Shown one piece after another: positions 1 to 6,599 of a stretch of 8,610 bases of DNA; the first letter of the stretch is position 1; each line of letters starts with the position of its first letter. Both the position numbers and the translations under genes were made by a program. This DNA comes from DASRTE01 sp035316885 (GTDB lineage: Bacteria > Actinomycetota > Actinomycetes > Jiangellales > Jiangellaceae). Below the pieces are notes generated by a model. It was not told the DNA's origin, made no database searches, and was given only the letters and a program-made list of their open reading frames with translations. The stretch covers positions 1-8,610 of the forward strand of contig DATHII010000231.1 in assembly GCA_035316885.1 (NCBI GenBank), in the 5' to 3' direction.

Positions 1-29
1 ATGACGACGAGCATTCGGGGGAGCTTCAT
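1..29 (-). CDS. 5' end of next operon gene, probably the ABC transporter sugar-binding (lipo)protein (partial)
   Basis: Only the first nine codons lie in the window, reading MKLPRMLVV on the minus strand from an ATG at 29..27. A GGAAGGGAG purine run sits 4-7 nt upstream of that ATG. A basic residue followed by hydrophobic residues looks like the beginning of a signal peptide. The gene follows the permease by 72 nt, and the operon otherwise lacks the periplasmic/extracellular solute-binding component that RbsA/RbsC-type transporters need. The solute-binding identity is therefore inferred from position, not from the protein itself. It could instead be another secreted or enzymatic gene of the same operon. 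Confidence 0.5.
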
Positions 30-53
30 GCTGCTCCCTTCCTTTCTGCGAAG

Positions 54-70
54 GGCTCCTGCCTGGAGCC
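54..70 (-). repeat. Small hairpin between permease and next gene
   Basis: GGCTCC and GGAGCC form a perfect 6-bp stem with a 5-nt loop in the 72-nt gap between the permease stop and the next start. No T-run follows, so it is not a convincing terminator. A hairpin here could affect mRNA stability between permease and binding-protein cistrons, but a stem this short is not rare by chance in GC-rich DNA. Confidence 0.3.
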
Positions 71-101
71 GGAGCGGCTGGACGGGGGACAGACGACGTG
101 G

Positions 102-1061
102 TCAGTCGCGGCGCTGCAGCGCCACCGCGGCGAGGATGAGCGCGCCCTTGACGATCCCTTGGATCTCGCTGGGCATGTTGAGCAGGTTCAGCAGGTTGAA
201 GATCAGCGCGAAGGTGATGACGCCGAAGAAGGTGCCGGTCACGGTGGCCTTGCCGCCGGTCAGGGCGGTGCCGCCGATGACGACGGCGGCGATCGCGTCC
301 AGCTCGACCAGGTTGCCCACGACCGGGGAGGCGCTGGCCAGCCGGCCGGACAGCAGGATGGCCGAGATCCCGACGCACAGCCCGGTGAGGGCGTAGACGG
401 CGAACACGACCCGGTTGGCGCGGATGCCGGCGATCCGGGCGGCGCTGCGGTTGCCGCCGACCGCGATCGTGTGCCGGCCGAAGGTGGTGCGGTTGAGCAG
501 CACCCAGCCGGCGATGGTGACGGCCAGGAAGACCAGGGCCGGGACTGGCACGCCGAGGAGCTTGCCGCTGCCGATGCGTTGCAGGATGTTCAGGTCGATC
601 AGGGAGATGGGGGTCTTGTCGCTCATCCACAGCGCGAGACCACGGGCGATGGTCAGCATGGCCAGGGTGGCGACGAACGGGACCACCTTGCCCCAGGTGA
701 TGGCCAGGCCGTTGATCGCGCCGAGCAGCAGGGCGAAGGCGACCGCGCCGAGCATGAACATCCAGGAGCCGTTGTCGGCCAGCAGCCCGCCGGCGATGCT
801 GGCCGCGGCGAGCACCGACCCGACCGACAGGTCGATCCCGCCGGTGGCGATCACGAAGGTCATGCCGATGGCGATGATCCCGGTGATGCTGGCCTGGGTG
901 AGGACGTTGAGCAGGTTGTCGCTGGTCGGGAACACGTCGGGCTTGATGATCACGCCGGCGACCAGCAGGCCGACGATCACCACGGGCAGCACCAGCTCCT
1001 GTATGGGGACTTGGCGCAAGCCGGCCAGGGCGTTGCGGGACGCGGGCGTGTCGACTGCCAT
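102..1061 (-). CDS. Sugar ABC transporter permease, RbsC-like (BPD_transp_2 family)
   Basis: This 319-residue protein is the inner-membrane channel subunit of a carbohydrate ABC importer and should pair with the ATPase encoded just upstream. Hydrophobic segments run almost throughout (about residues 22-40, 57-95, 101-122, 128-147, 172-190, 216-238, 255-296 and 302-315), and the length is normal for RbsC/XylH/MglC-type permeases. Family landmarks are the GMTFVIATGGIDLSVGS block (66-82), the cytoplasmic ATPase-facing stretch GGNRSAARIAGI (202-213), and ELDAIAAVVIGGTALTGG (253-270). The ATG start lies 4 nt after the ATPase stop codon. Its ribosome binding site (GTGAGGA) overlaps that TGA, which points to coupled translation. 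The substrate cannot be read from the permease; ribose, xylose, galactose, inositol and other monosaccharides all use this family. Confidence 0.93.
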   Translation of the reverse strand: MAVDTPASRNALAGLRQVPIQELVLPVVIVGLLVAGVIIKPDVFPTSDNLLNVLTQASITGIIAIGMTFVIATGGIDLSVGSVLAAASIAGGLLADNGSWMFMLGAVAFALLLGAINGLAITWGKVVPFVATLAMLTIARGLALWMSDKTPISLIDLNILQRIGSGKLLGVPVPALVFLAVTIAGWVLLNRTTFGRHTIAVGGNRSAARIAGIRANRVVFAVYALTGLCVGISAILLSGRLASASPVVGNLVELDAIAAVVIGGTALTGGKATVTGTFFGVITFALIFNLLNLLNMPSEIQGIVKGALILAAVALQRRD

Positions 1062-1065
1062 TTCC

Positions 1066-2586
1066 TCACCCTGCCTTGGTGGTGGTGTCGTGGACTGGGA
1101 CCGCGGACCGCAGGACCTCCTCCTCGGTGCTGGTGGCGCCGTCGAGCTCGTCGACGATGTGGCCCTCGCGCAACACCAGCACGCGGTGGCAGAAGCCGAG
1201 GAGCTCGGCCAGCTCGCTGGAGACCATGACGATCCCGATGCCGTTGGCGGCCAGTTCGGCGATCACCCGGTAGATCTCCGACCGGGCGCCGACGTCGACG
1301 CCTCGGGTTGGTTCGTCCAGCAGCAGCACCCGGCAGGAGCGCAGCAGCCAGCGGGCCAGGACCGCCTTCTGCTGGTTGCCCCCGGAGAACTGCCGCGCCG
1401 GCCGCTCGGGGGCGTCGGGCCGGGTCTTCAGCGACCGCAGGTGGCGGGTGGCTTCGCGGCGCTCGCTGGCGCGGTCGGTGAACGGGCCACGCCGGAACCG
1501 GCTGAGGTCGGCGATCGAGGTGTTGCGGACGAGGCTCCAGTCCAGCCACAGTCCCTCAGACTTGCGCTCCTCGGGCGCGAAGCCGAGTCCGGCCCTGATG
1601 GCCAGATCGGGCCGGCCGGGCACCAGGCGGCGGCCGTCGACCTCGACCGCGCCCGACTGCGCCGGGTCCAGACCGTAGATCAGGCGCAGCAGCTCGGTGC
1701 GACCCGACCCGACCAGCCCGGCCAGGCCGAGGATCTCGCCCTCGCGAAGCGTGAACGAGGCGTCGTTGACGTCTGGGGTCCGCGTCAGGCCCTGTACCTG
1801 GAGCACGGTCGCCTCGCGGGGCGGCTTGCGGTCGGGGAACAGCGCCTCCATGCGCCCACCGACCATGTGCCCGATCAGGGTGTCGACCGGCGTGTCGGCT
1901 GGCAGCTCGGTCGCCACCGTCCGGCCGTCCTTCAGCACCGTGACCCGGTCGCCCAGCTGGCGCACCTCGCCGAGCCGGTGTGAGATCCAGATGATCCCGA
2001 CCCCTTCGGCGGTGAGCCGACGCACTACCTTGAACAGCGCTTCCACCTCGACGTCGTCCAGGACCGCCGACGGCTCGTCGAGGATGAGCAGCTTGACCGA
2101 ATGCGACAGCGCCCGGGCCATCGAGACGACCTGCTGCGCGGCCGGCCGGAGCGACGTCACCGACGCGGTCGGGGAGATGCCCTCGTCCCCGAGCCGGGCG
2201 AGCAGCGCGGCCGTCTCGCGGTGCATCGCCCGCCGGTTCAGCAGCGGACCGCGATTGCGTTCGTGGCCCAGGAACACGTTCAGAGCGACCGACAGATGCG
2301 GGACCAGGTCCAGCTCCTGATAGATGGTGGCGATACCCCGGCCGATCGAAGCGTTGGGGTCGCCGACCGGGAGCGGCTCGCCTTCGAACCGCACCTCACC
2401 CGCGGTCGGCTCGACCAGCCCAGAGACGCACTTGATGAGCGTGGACTTGCCGGCGCCGTTCTGGCCGATGAGGCAGTGCACCTGGCCGCGGGTCACCGAC
2501 AGATCGACCCCGTCGAGGGCGCGCACGCCCGGGTAGTCCTTGACCAGCCCGCGGACGTCCAGCAGCGGACTGCCGGCTTCGCTCAT
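1066..2586 (-). CDS. Sugar ABC transporter ATP-binding protein, RbsA/MglA-like (two ATPase domains)
   Basis: This 506-residue tandem ATPase energises carbohydrate import through the RbsC-type permease. Domain 1 has Walker A GQNGAGKST (41-49), Q-loop Q90, Walker B LLILDEP (166-172) and switch His203. Its signature is atypical (SLRPAAQQ, about 145-152). Domain 2 has the degenerate P-loop usual for this family, GLVGSGRTE (290-298), followed by a canonical signature FSGGNQQK (400-407), Walker B LLLDEP (421-426) with the TRGVDVGA extension, and Ser in place of the switch His (VSSEL, 455-459). One active and one degenerate site is the normal RbsA/MglA arrangement. The ATG is preceded by GGAGG six nt upstream. 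The gene lies 35 nt after the isomerase stop and 4 nt before the permease start, so all are probably on one transcript. Confidence 0.95.
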   Translation of the reverse strand: MSEAGSPLLDVRGLVKDYPGVRALDGVDLSVTRGQVHCLIGQNGAGKSTLIKCVSGLVEPTAGEVRFEGEPLPVGDPNASIGRGIATIYQELDLVPHLSVALNVFLGHERNRGPLLNRRAMHRETAALLARLGDEGISPTASVTSLRPAAQQVVSMARALSHSVKLLILDEPSAVLDDVEVEALFKVVRRLTAEGVGIIWISHRLGEVRQLGDRVTVLKDGRTVATELPADTPVDTLIGHMVGGRMEALFPDRKPPREATVLQVQGLTRTPDVNDASFTLREGEILGLAGLVGSGRTELLRLIYGLDPAQSGAVEVDGRRLVPGRPDLAIRAGLGFAPEERKSEGLWLDWSLVRNTSIADLSRFRRGPFTDRASERREATRHLRSLKTRPDAPERPARQFSGGNQQKAVLARWLLRSCRVLLLDEPTRGVDVGARSEIYRVIAELAANGIGIVMVSSELAELLGFCHRVLVLREGHIVDELDGATSTEEEVLRSAVPVHDTTTKAG

Positions 2587-2621
2587 CCTCCACCTCCGGT
2601 TCTACGAACCACGCTCGACAG

Positions 2622-3542
2622 TCAGGCCACCAGCAGTGGCCGTAGGGTGCGCTGGGCGATGTCCAGTCCGGTCTTGACCTTGTCCTCGGTGCCGCCCCAG
2701 ACCGGGTCCTCGTGCTCGACCGACAGCACGCCCTGGAAGCCGCCCTCATAAAGGGTGTCGACCACCCGCAGCCAGTCGACCTGGCCCAGGCCGGGGACCC
2801 GGTAGCGCCACCAGCCGACGTCCCAGGGATCGGGCCGCTCCACTGCCTTGCCCGGCCAGCCGTAGCGGGTGCGGCGCTCGGGGAACAGCTGGATGTCCTT
2901 GGCCTGGGCGTGGGGGATCTTGTCGACATAGGGCCGCAGCGCGGTGACCGGGTCGATCCCCATCCAGACAAGATGGGAGGGGTCGAAGTTCAGGTACAGG
3001 CCAAGGGAGAACATCCACTCCCACAGCTCCGGCGAGTAGGCCAGGTTCCCCGGATAGCCGTCCGGATGCCAGCCCTCCATCACGCAGTTCTCGATCAGCA
3101 GCTTCACACCCCGCTCCCCCGCGTGATCGACAAGCGGTGCAAAGACCTGCTCGGCCTGGCGCAGGTTGTCAGTCACGCGCCTGGTCGGGTCGCGGCCGAC
3201 GAACGTCCCGACGGTGGGGCAGCCGAGCCGGGCGGCGGCGTCGATGCAGGCCAGCACATGGTCGCTGATCGCCTTGCGCTCGGTCGGGTCGGGATGCAGG
3301 TTGTTGTCGTAGAAGGCCAGCGACGACAGGGTCAGCCCGTGGCGGTCGAACAACTCCCGGACTCGATCGGCGTCCTGCTGGGTGAGGTCGGCCACGTCGA
3401 TGTGGGTGGCGGTGAAGGGCCGGTTGCCCAGCGCCGGCCAAGCCGCCACCTCCAGCGCCTCGAAGCGGTGCTCGGCCGCCCAGGCAGCGACCTCCTCCAG
3501 GCTGCGGTCGGGCAGGCACGCGGTGAGAAACCCCAGCTTCAT
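2622..3542 (-). CDS. Sugar phosphate isomerase/epimerase, xylose-isomerase-like TIM barrel (AP_endonuc_2)
   Basis: This is a 306-residue cytoplasmic protein with no signal peptide; it starts directly with the first barrel strand, MKLGFLTACLP. Likely divalent-metal ligands of the fold are visible in order: Glu151 (LLIENC), Asp187 and His190 (FDPSHLVW), His211 (PHAQAKD, the family HAKD-like motif) and Glu276 (SVEHED). Length and motif order match the sugar isomerase/epimerase/dehydratase superfamily, which includes tagatose 3-epimerases, inosose dehydratase/isomerase (IolE/IolI) and C-glycoside-cleaving lyase subunits. The start ATG overlaps the oxidoreductase stop by 4 bp (ATGA), with GGAGGT six nt upstream inside that gene, so the two are probably translated together and act on the same substrate in successive steps. 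The exact reaction cannot be assigned. Annotating it as a DNA-repair endonuclease would be wrong in this context. Confidence 0.88.
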   Translation of the reverse strand: MKLGFLTACLPDRSLEEVAAWAAEHRFEALEVAAWPALGNRPFTATHIDVADLTQQDADRVRELFDRHGLTLSSLAFYDNNLHPDPTERKAISDHVLACIDAAARLGCPTVGTFVGRDPTRRVTDNLRQAEQVFAPLVDHAGERGVKLLIENCVMEGWHPDGYPGNLAYSPELWEWMFSLGLYLNFDPSHLVWMGIDPVTALRPYVDKIPHAQAKDIQLFPERRTRYGWPGKAVERPDPWDVGWWRYRVPGLGQVDWLRVVDTLYEGGFQGVLSVEHEDPVWGGTEDKVKTGLDIAQRTLRPLLVA

Positions 3543-4633
3543 GTCGGCACCTCCACCCAGCTCCCGGTCGCGGCTGACTCGACGACGGCCTGGGTCAGCA
3601 CTGTTGAACGCAGCCCGTCAGCAAACATCGGTAACCCGTCGCGCTGCGCGCCGGCGATTGCCGCATAGGTATCGGCGACAAACGCGTTGAAGCAGTCCTG
3701 ATAGCCCTGCGGGTGCCCCGCGGGCAGCACCGAGTACCGCCCGGCGGCCTCCGACGTGCCCTCGGCACCGCGCATCACGATCTGGTTGTACGCTCGGCCC
3801 CCAATCCACAAGCTGTCCGGGCTCTCCTGGTCGAAGCTCAACGAGGCGTCGGCGCCATCGAACGAGAACCAAAGGCGGTTCTTCCGCCCGGGCGACACCT
3901 GACTGATCACCACCGCGCCAACGGCACCTTGGTCGGTCTCAAACAGCACGGTGGCAGCGTCCTCGGTGCCGACCACAGCCGAATCGGACTCGGCCGGGCG
4001 GCGGTCGAAGGCGGTCACCATACGAGCGGTGAGCCGAGTGGTCCGCTGCCCGGTGACAAACTCCATCAGGTCGCACCAGTGGACTCCGATGTCGCCAAAC
4101 GCGCGCGAGGCGCCACCAAGCAGCGGATCGACCCGCCAGTTGCTGTCCTGCCGGCTGGACAGCCAGTCCTGCAAGTAGGTGCCGTGCAGCAGTCGCAATG
4201 GGCCGGCCTCCCCGGCCGCGATGCGGGCTCGGGCCTCCCGGACGCTGGGATAGAAGCGGTACACGAACGGCACGGTCGCGACCAGGGTGGCCTGTTCGGC
4301 GGCGGTGGTGAGCCGCCGGGCGTCCTCGACGGTGGTGGCAAGCGGCTTCTCGCACACCACCGGCTTGCCGGCGGCCAGTGCGCGCTCGGCCACGGGAGCA
4401 TGCAGCGCATTGGGAGTGCACACGTGCACCACGTCGACGTCGTCGGCCGTCAAGAGCGCCTCGGCCGACTCCGCGGCCCCTTCGGCGCCCAGGCGCGCCG
4501 CGGCCGCTGCGGACCGCTCCGGGGTCGAGGCGGCGACGCGAGCGACCACACCGCCGGCCGCACGAACGGCGCGGGCGTGGACCTCCCCCATGAACCCGGC
4601 GCCGACGATGCCGGCGCGCAGTCGATCGGTCAT
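3539..4633 (-). CDS. Gfo/Idh/MocA family NAD(P)-dependent sugar oxidoreductase
   Basis: This 364-residue cytoplasmic dehydrogenase is predicted to oxidise or reduce a hydroxyl/keto group of a sugar, inositol or glycoside. The N-terminal Rossmann domain carries GIVGAGFMGEVHA (8-20, glycines 11, 13 and 16). The EKP motif is at 95-97, with catalytic-lysine candidate Lys96. The C-terminal substrate domain shows DIGVHWCDL (181-189, with Asp181, His185 and Asp188), the usual Gfo/Idh/MocA active-site pattern. I chose the ATG at 4633 because residue 8 begins the first Rossmann strand. The frame stays open for 81 more codons upstream, but these encode an Arg/Pro-rich sequence unlike the family. The ribosome binding site at this ATG is weak (CTGGGGG); the start overlaps a TGA in another frame (ATGA), so coupling is possible. 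It is the first gene of the transport/catabolic operon. Inositol dehydrogenase-like or ThuB-like glycoside 3-dehydrogenase activity are candidate roles, unproven. Confidence 0.92.
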   Translation of the reverse strand: MTDRLRAGIVGAGFMGEVHARAVRAAGGVVARVAASTPERSAAAAARLGAEGAAESAEALLTADDVDVVHVCTPNALHAPVAERALAAGKPVVCEKPLATTVEDARRLTTAAEQATLVATVPFVYRFYPSVREARARIAAGEAGPLRLLHGTYLQDWLSSRQDSNWRVDPLLGGASRAFGDIGVHWCDLMEFVTGQRTTRLTARMVTAFDRRPAESDSAVVGTEDAATVLFETDQGAVGAVVISQVSPGRKNRLWFSFDGADASLSFDQESPDSLWIGGRAYNQIVMRGAEGTSEAAGRYSVLPAGHPQGYQDCFNAFVADTYAAIAGAQRDGLPMFADGLRSTVLTQAVVESAATGSWVEVPT

Positions 4634-4793
4634 GAGCGGCCCCCAGGTGGTGAGTAGATCGGCTCGGCGATGACGGCCGGACTCTCGGGCTCGGGGCCAT
4701 TGGCGGGCCCGCGGTCCCCGGGTGCCACTCCGGCCGGCCGACGAACATCTCCACGCCTTCGTCCCCGGCCGCGCCGGTGTCCTGGGTCGACAA
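4630..4793 (-). pseudogene. Possible frameshifted C-terminal remnant of a lost upstream gene
   Basis: Between the operon promoters and the oxidoreductase start, two minus-strand frames look coding in succession. From about 4793 to 4700, one frame reads DTGAAGDEGVEMFVGRPEW and then HPGTAGPP, with nearly every third base G or C. A one-base frame change near 4695-4712 then leads to GPEPESPAVIAEPIYSPPGG-RS and a TGA at 4632..4630, which overlaps the oxidoreductase ATG as ATGA. That overlap is typical of a genuine upstream cistron. I do not recognise the family. Alternatives are chance coding-like composition in a GC-rich leader, or a short coupling peptide in the second frame alone (an ATG at 4869 opens 79 codons). 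Confidence 0.35.
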
Positions 4794-4803
4794 CGCCGAC
4801 CCA
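4783..4803. repeat. Inverted repeat TGGGTCG-N7-CGACCCA
   Basis: Perfect 7-bp arms flank a 7-nt centre, giving a 21-bp dyad inside the predicted 5' leader of the operon. It could be a hairpin in the mRNA or an operator downstream of the promoter. No function is shown, and it falls where the coding-like remnant starts. Confidence 0.35.
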
Positions 4804-4893
4804 CGCGATTGATTGGCAAGCGGGTGCTGTCGTCATGAAGGCAACCCGTCGCAGCTTCGAACTTTCCAATGGTCACTTATGCGTGGACAGTGC

Positions 4894-4924
4894 TATCTAA
4901 TGAGACTCCGTCGACAAAAGTCAA
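4894..4924 (-). promoter_or_regulatory. Candidate promoter of the transport/catabolic operon (TTGACT ... TAGATA)
   Basis: On the minus strand, TTGACT (4924..4919) is a near-consensus -35. It is followed after 19 nt by TAGATA (4899..4894), or after 18 nt by TTAGAT. It lies in the less GC-rich part of the intergenic region and directly abuts a 14-bp palindrome upstream. Transcription from here would give a leader of about 250 nt before the oxidoreductase ATG. The spacing is slightly long, so confidence is moderate. Confidence 0.45.
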
Positions 4925-4926
4925 TC

Positions 4927-4940
4927 CTTCCCGCGGGAAG
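4927..4940. promoter_or_regulatory. Perfect 14-bp palindrome, candidate operator
   Basis: CTTCCCGCGGGAAG is its own reverse complement. Its edge is 2 bp upstream of the TTGACT -35 box, the position expected for a dimeric regulator acting on that promoter. The ROK protein encoded next door or a regulator elsewhere could bind it. I did not find a second copy in the other intergenic regions of the window. Confidence 0.45.
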
Positions 4941-5013
4941 TCACAGCCTCTCAGCGACGCTTCCATCTCCTCTCCTGCCACCGCTGCCCGATTGATGTGA
5001 CCGTATTGTGGCT

Positions 5014-5042
5014 ATTCTACCCTTGAAGTATCGACGTGTCTG
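5014..5042 (-). promoter_or_regulatory. Second candidate promoter just downstream of the ROK gene (CAGACA-N17-TAGAAT)
   Basis: On the minus strand, TAGAAT (5019..5014) matches the -10 consensus at five of six positions. CAGACA (5042..5037) matches the -35 at four of six, with an ideal 17-nt spacer. It lies 21 bp after the regulator stop codon. If used, the transcript would pass through the 14-bp palindrome about 65-80 nt downstream of its start. Confidence 0.4.
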
Positions 5043-5062
5043 CAAGCCGTGGTGCAAGGGCC

Positions 5063-6247
5063 TCACGGGATGGAGTAGACATGGTCGCTGATCATGACCG
5101 CCGCCCCGACCATCCCGGCCGAGGGCCCCAGCTCCGAGAGCACGATCGGGAGGTTGCCGGTGGCCAGCGGCAGCGAGCGCCGGTACACGACGCCCCGGAT
5201 CTCCGCCAGCAGCAGGTGCCCGAGGCCGGCAAGCCCTCCCCCGATGACGATCACGCTGGGATTGATGAAGCTGACCAGTCCGGCCAGCACCAGCCCGACC
5301 CGCCGGCCACCATCGCGAATGAGACCGACGGCCACCGGGTCACCTTCGGCTGCGCTGTGGCCGACGTCCTCCGGGGTGATGGCGTGCTTGCGGGCCAGCC
5401 GCTCGGCCAGGGCCTCCGACGCGCCCGAGCGAGCCGCCGCCAGGGCATCCCGGACCAGAGCCGCACTGCCGAACATCGCCTCCAGGCAGCCGCTGTTCCC
5501 GCACGCGCAGACCGGGCCGTCGGGATCGACGTTGATGTGGCCGATGTCACCGGCGCACCCGTCGATGCCGCGATACACCTCGCCACGAATGAGGATGCCG
5601 CAGCCGATCCCCGTGCCGATCTTGACGAACAGGTAGTTGTCGACCGACTTGGCCACCCCGCCCCAGTGCTCGCCGACCGCCATCACGTTGACGTCGTTGT
5701 CGACAAGGACCGGGCAGCCGAAGCGGCGGGCCAGGATGTCCCGCACCGGGTACTCGTTCCAACCGGGCATGATCGGAGGACTGACCGGCACGCCCTCGCG
5801 GAAGCGTACCGGACCGGGAACGCCGACGCCGATCCCGGCTAGCTGGACCCCCTGCTCGCGGGCGAGCTTCTCGATCAGCTCGGTGACCCGGCCGAGGACA
5901 GGCTCGGGACCCCGGCGGACATCGGACGGCTCAGCCAGGTGCGCCTTCACCTTGAGCTCGGCATCCAAGATGGCGACGTCGGTAGACGTCGCACCCAGGT
6001 CGACGCCAGCGAAGTGCAGGAAGGGGCTCAGCTCGACCATGGTCGAACGGCGGCCGCCACGCGAGGCCGCTTTCCCGGCTTCCTGCACGAGCCCGATCTG
6101 CTTGAGCCGGGCCAGCTCAGCCTCGAGCTTGGAGCGGGTCATGTTGGCGAGCTCGCCAAGTTCGGCCCGTGACCTCGGTCCCTCATCCCGCAGCAGGCCA
6201 AGGAGACGACCCTGACCGACGCTGTCAGGCTTGGCAGAGATGGCCAC
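5063..6247 (-). CDS. ROK-family transcriptional regulator (NagC/XylR type)
   Basis: This is a 394-residue sugar-responsive DNA-binding protein. A winged helix-turn-helix spans about residues 10-57 (LLGLLRDEGPRSRAEL to IGLVQEAG), followed by a full ROK kinase-like domain with phosphate-binding GVDLGATSTD (81-90), DNDVN (183-187, equivalent of the kinase catalytic Asp), DIGH (234-237, in place of the ExGH sugar-binding motif), and zinc-binding CACGNSGC with Cys247, Cys249 and Cys254 plus His237. I chose the GTG at 6247 because GGAAGG lies six nt upstream. The longer frame from a GTG at 6268 has no visible ribosome binding site and adds only seven unconserved residues. The gene is immediately upstream of, and co-oriented with, the sugar transport operon, which suggests it represses or activates that operon in response to the transported sugar or its product. 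The ligand is unknown. Confidence 0.93.
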   Translation of the reverse strand: MAISAKPDSVGQGRLLGLLRDEGPRSRAELGELANMTRSKLEAELARLKQIGLVQEAGKAASRGGRRSTMVELSPFLHFAGVDLGATSTDVAILDAELKVKAHLAEPSDVRRGPEPVLGRVTELIEKLAREQGVQLAGIGVGVPGPVRFREGVPVSPPIMPGWNEYPVRDILARRFGCPVLVDNDVNVMAVGEHWGGVAKSVDNYLFVKIGTGIGCGILIRGEVYRGIDGCAGDIGHINVDPDGPVCACGNSGCLEAMFGSAALVRDALAAARSGASEALAERLARKHAITPEDVGHSAAEGDPVAVGLIRDGGRRVGLVLAGLVSFINPSVIVIGGGLAGLGHLLLAEIRGVVYRRSLPLATGNLPIVLSELGPSAGMVGAAVMISDHVYSIP

Positions 6248-6253
6248 CGGACA

Positions 6254-6259
6254 CCTTCC
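6254..6259 (-). promoter_or_regulatory. Ribosome binding site deciding the ROK start
   Basis: GGAAGG on the minus strand sits six nt before the GTG at 6247. No comparable purine run precedes the alternative GTG at 6268, so the shorter protein is preferred. Confidence 0.7.
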
Positions 6260-6281
6260 ACTTTGCACAATGAGTCACAGA

Positions 6282-6287
6282 AGTCTA
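6282..6287 (-). promoter_or_regulatory. Candidate -10 box for the ROK regulator (TAGACT)
   Basis: TAGACT on the minus strand is a good actinobacterial -10 hexamer and would place the start of transcription about 30 nt before the chosen GTG. No clear -35 stands at 16-18 nt. The same hexamer occurs in the plus direction at 6866-6871, before the Tat-exported gene. Confidence 0.3.
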
Positions 6288-6507
6288 CCGGAATCGAGGG
6301 AAATAGGCATGGAGTCGAGGCTGCGCAAACCCATTTGATCAAGAAACGATCCTGGTGATTGAGCCAGCCGGCGAAAGCAAACCTCTGCGCAATCATCTGC
6401 GGTCAGGGCGAGCTCTGCCGCTCCCAGAATGGAGCACCGACGAAACCTCCTTCCAGGCCTATCCTCGCTCTGCAAATCGTGGCGTCATGCTTCGATGGCG
6501 TGATGCA

Positions 6508-6545
6508 CCAAATGGCTGAGCCTGCTGGCTCTCTCAGCCGTTTGG
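6508..6545. repeat. Hairpin with 13-bp arms in the divergent intergenic region
   Basis: CCAAATGGCTGAG (6508-6520) and CTCAGCCGTTTGG (6533-6545) are inverted copies with one mismatch (a G:U pair in plus-strand RNA), separated by a 12-nt loop. No T-run follows, so it is not a standard terminator. It could be an operator or the scar of a mobile sequence. Confidence 0.45.
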
Positions 6546-6599
6546 GACAGGGTCCGGCCCATGCCTGCCGCCATATCGTGGGTGCTCTCGCATGTGGCC

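Larger units (their letters stand above)
4634..5062. other. 429-bp operon leader/intergenic region between ROK regulator and oxidoreductase
   Basis: No intact gene is supported here. The half nearest the regulator (about 4880-5062) is less GC-rich and carries two candidate minus-strand promoters and a perfect palindrome. The half nearest the oxidoreductase (4634-4830) is very GC-rich and contains coding-like debris and an inverted repeat. GTCGACAA occurs twice (4786-4793 and 4910-4917). No rho-independent terminator was seen after the regulator stop, so read-through from the regulator into the operon is possible. Confidence 0.6.
6269..6599. other. Gene-free divergent region upstream of the ROK regulator
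   Basis: No frame on either strand gives a recognisable protein here. The stretch is less GC-rich than the flanking genes. It holds the candidate -10 box of the regulator, an 8-bp palindrome TTGATCAA (6335-6342), and the large hairpin at 6508-6545. Otherwise nothing is seen. Confidence 0.5.

Noticed and set aside
159..1983. Long plus-strand open frames opposite the permease and ATPase genes
   Set aside because: They are antisense shadows of high-GC genes: low-complexity Asp/Gly/Gln- or Arg/Ser/Thr-rich translations with no domain, while the minus strand has full canonical motifs.
4703..4740. Short GC palindromes GCGGGCCCGC and CGGCCGGCCG in the leader
   Set aside because: Ten-bp all-GC palindromes are common by chance at this base composition, and they lie in the coding-like remnant.
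4634..4876. 81-codon N-terminal extension of the oxidoreductase
   Set aside because: The Rossmann motif starts at residue 8 of the ATG at 4633. The extension is Arg/Pro-rich, has no family similarity, and runs into a promoter-containing leader.
5020..5062. Terminator after the ROK gene (CCCTTG ... CAAGGG)
   Set aside because: Six-bp arms are separated by about 29 nt and have no T-tract, which is too weak to call.
6248..6268. Longer ROK start at the GTG at 6268
   Set aside because: No ribosome binding site precedes it, whereas the internal GTG at 6247 has GGAAGG six nt upstream.
6275..6475. 66-codon minus-strand frame upstream of the ROK gene as a small gene
   Set aside because: No recognisable motif, no convincing start context, and it covers the candidate -10 box of the ROK gene.
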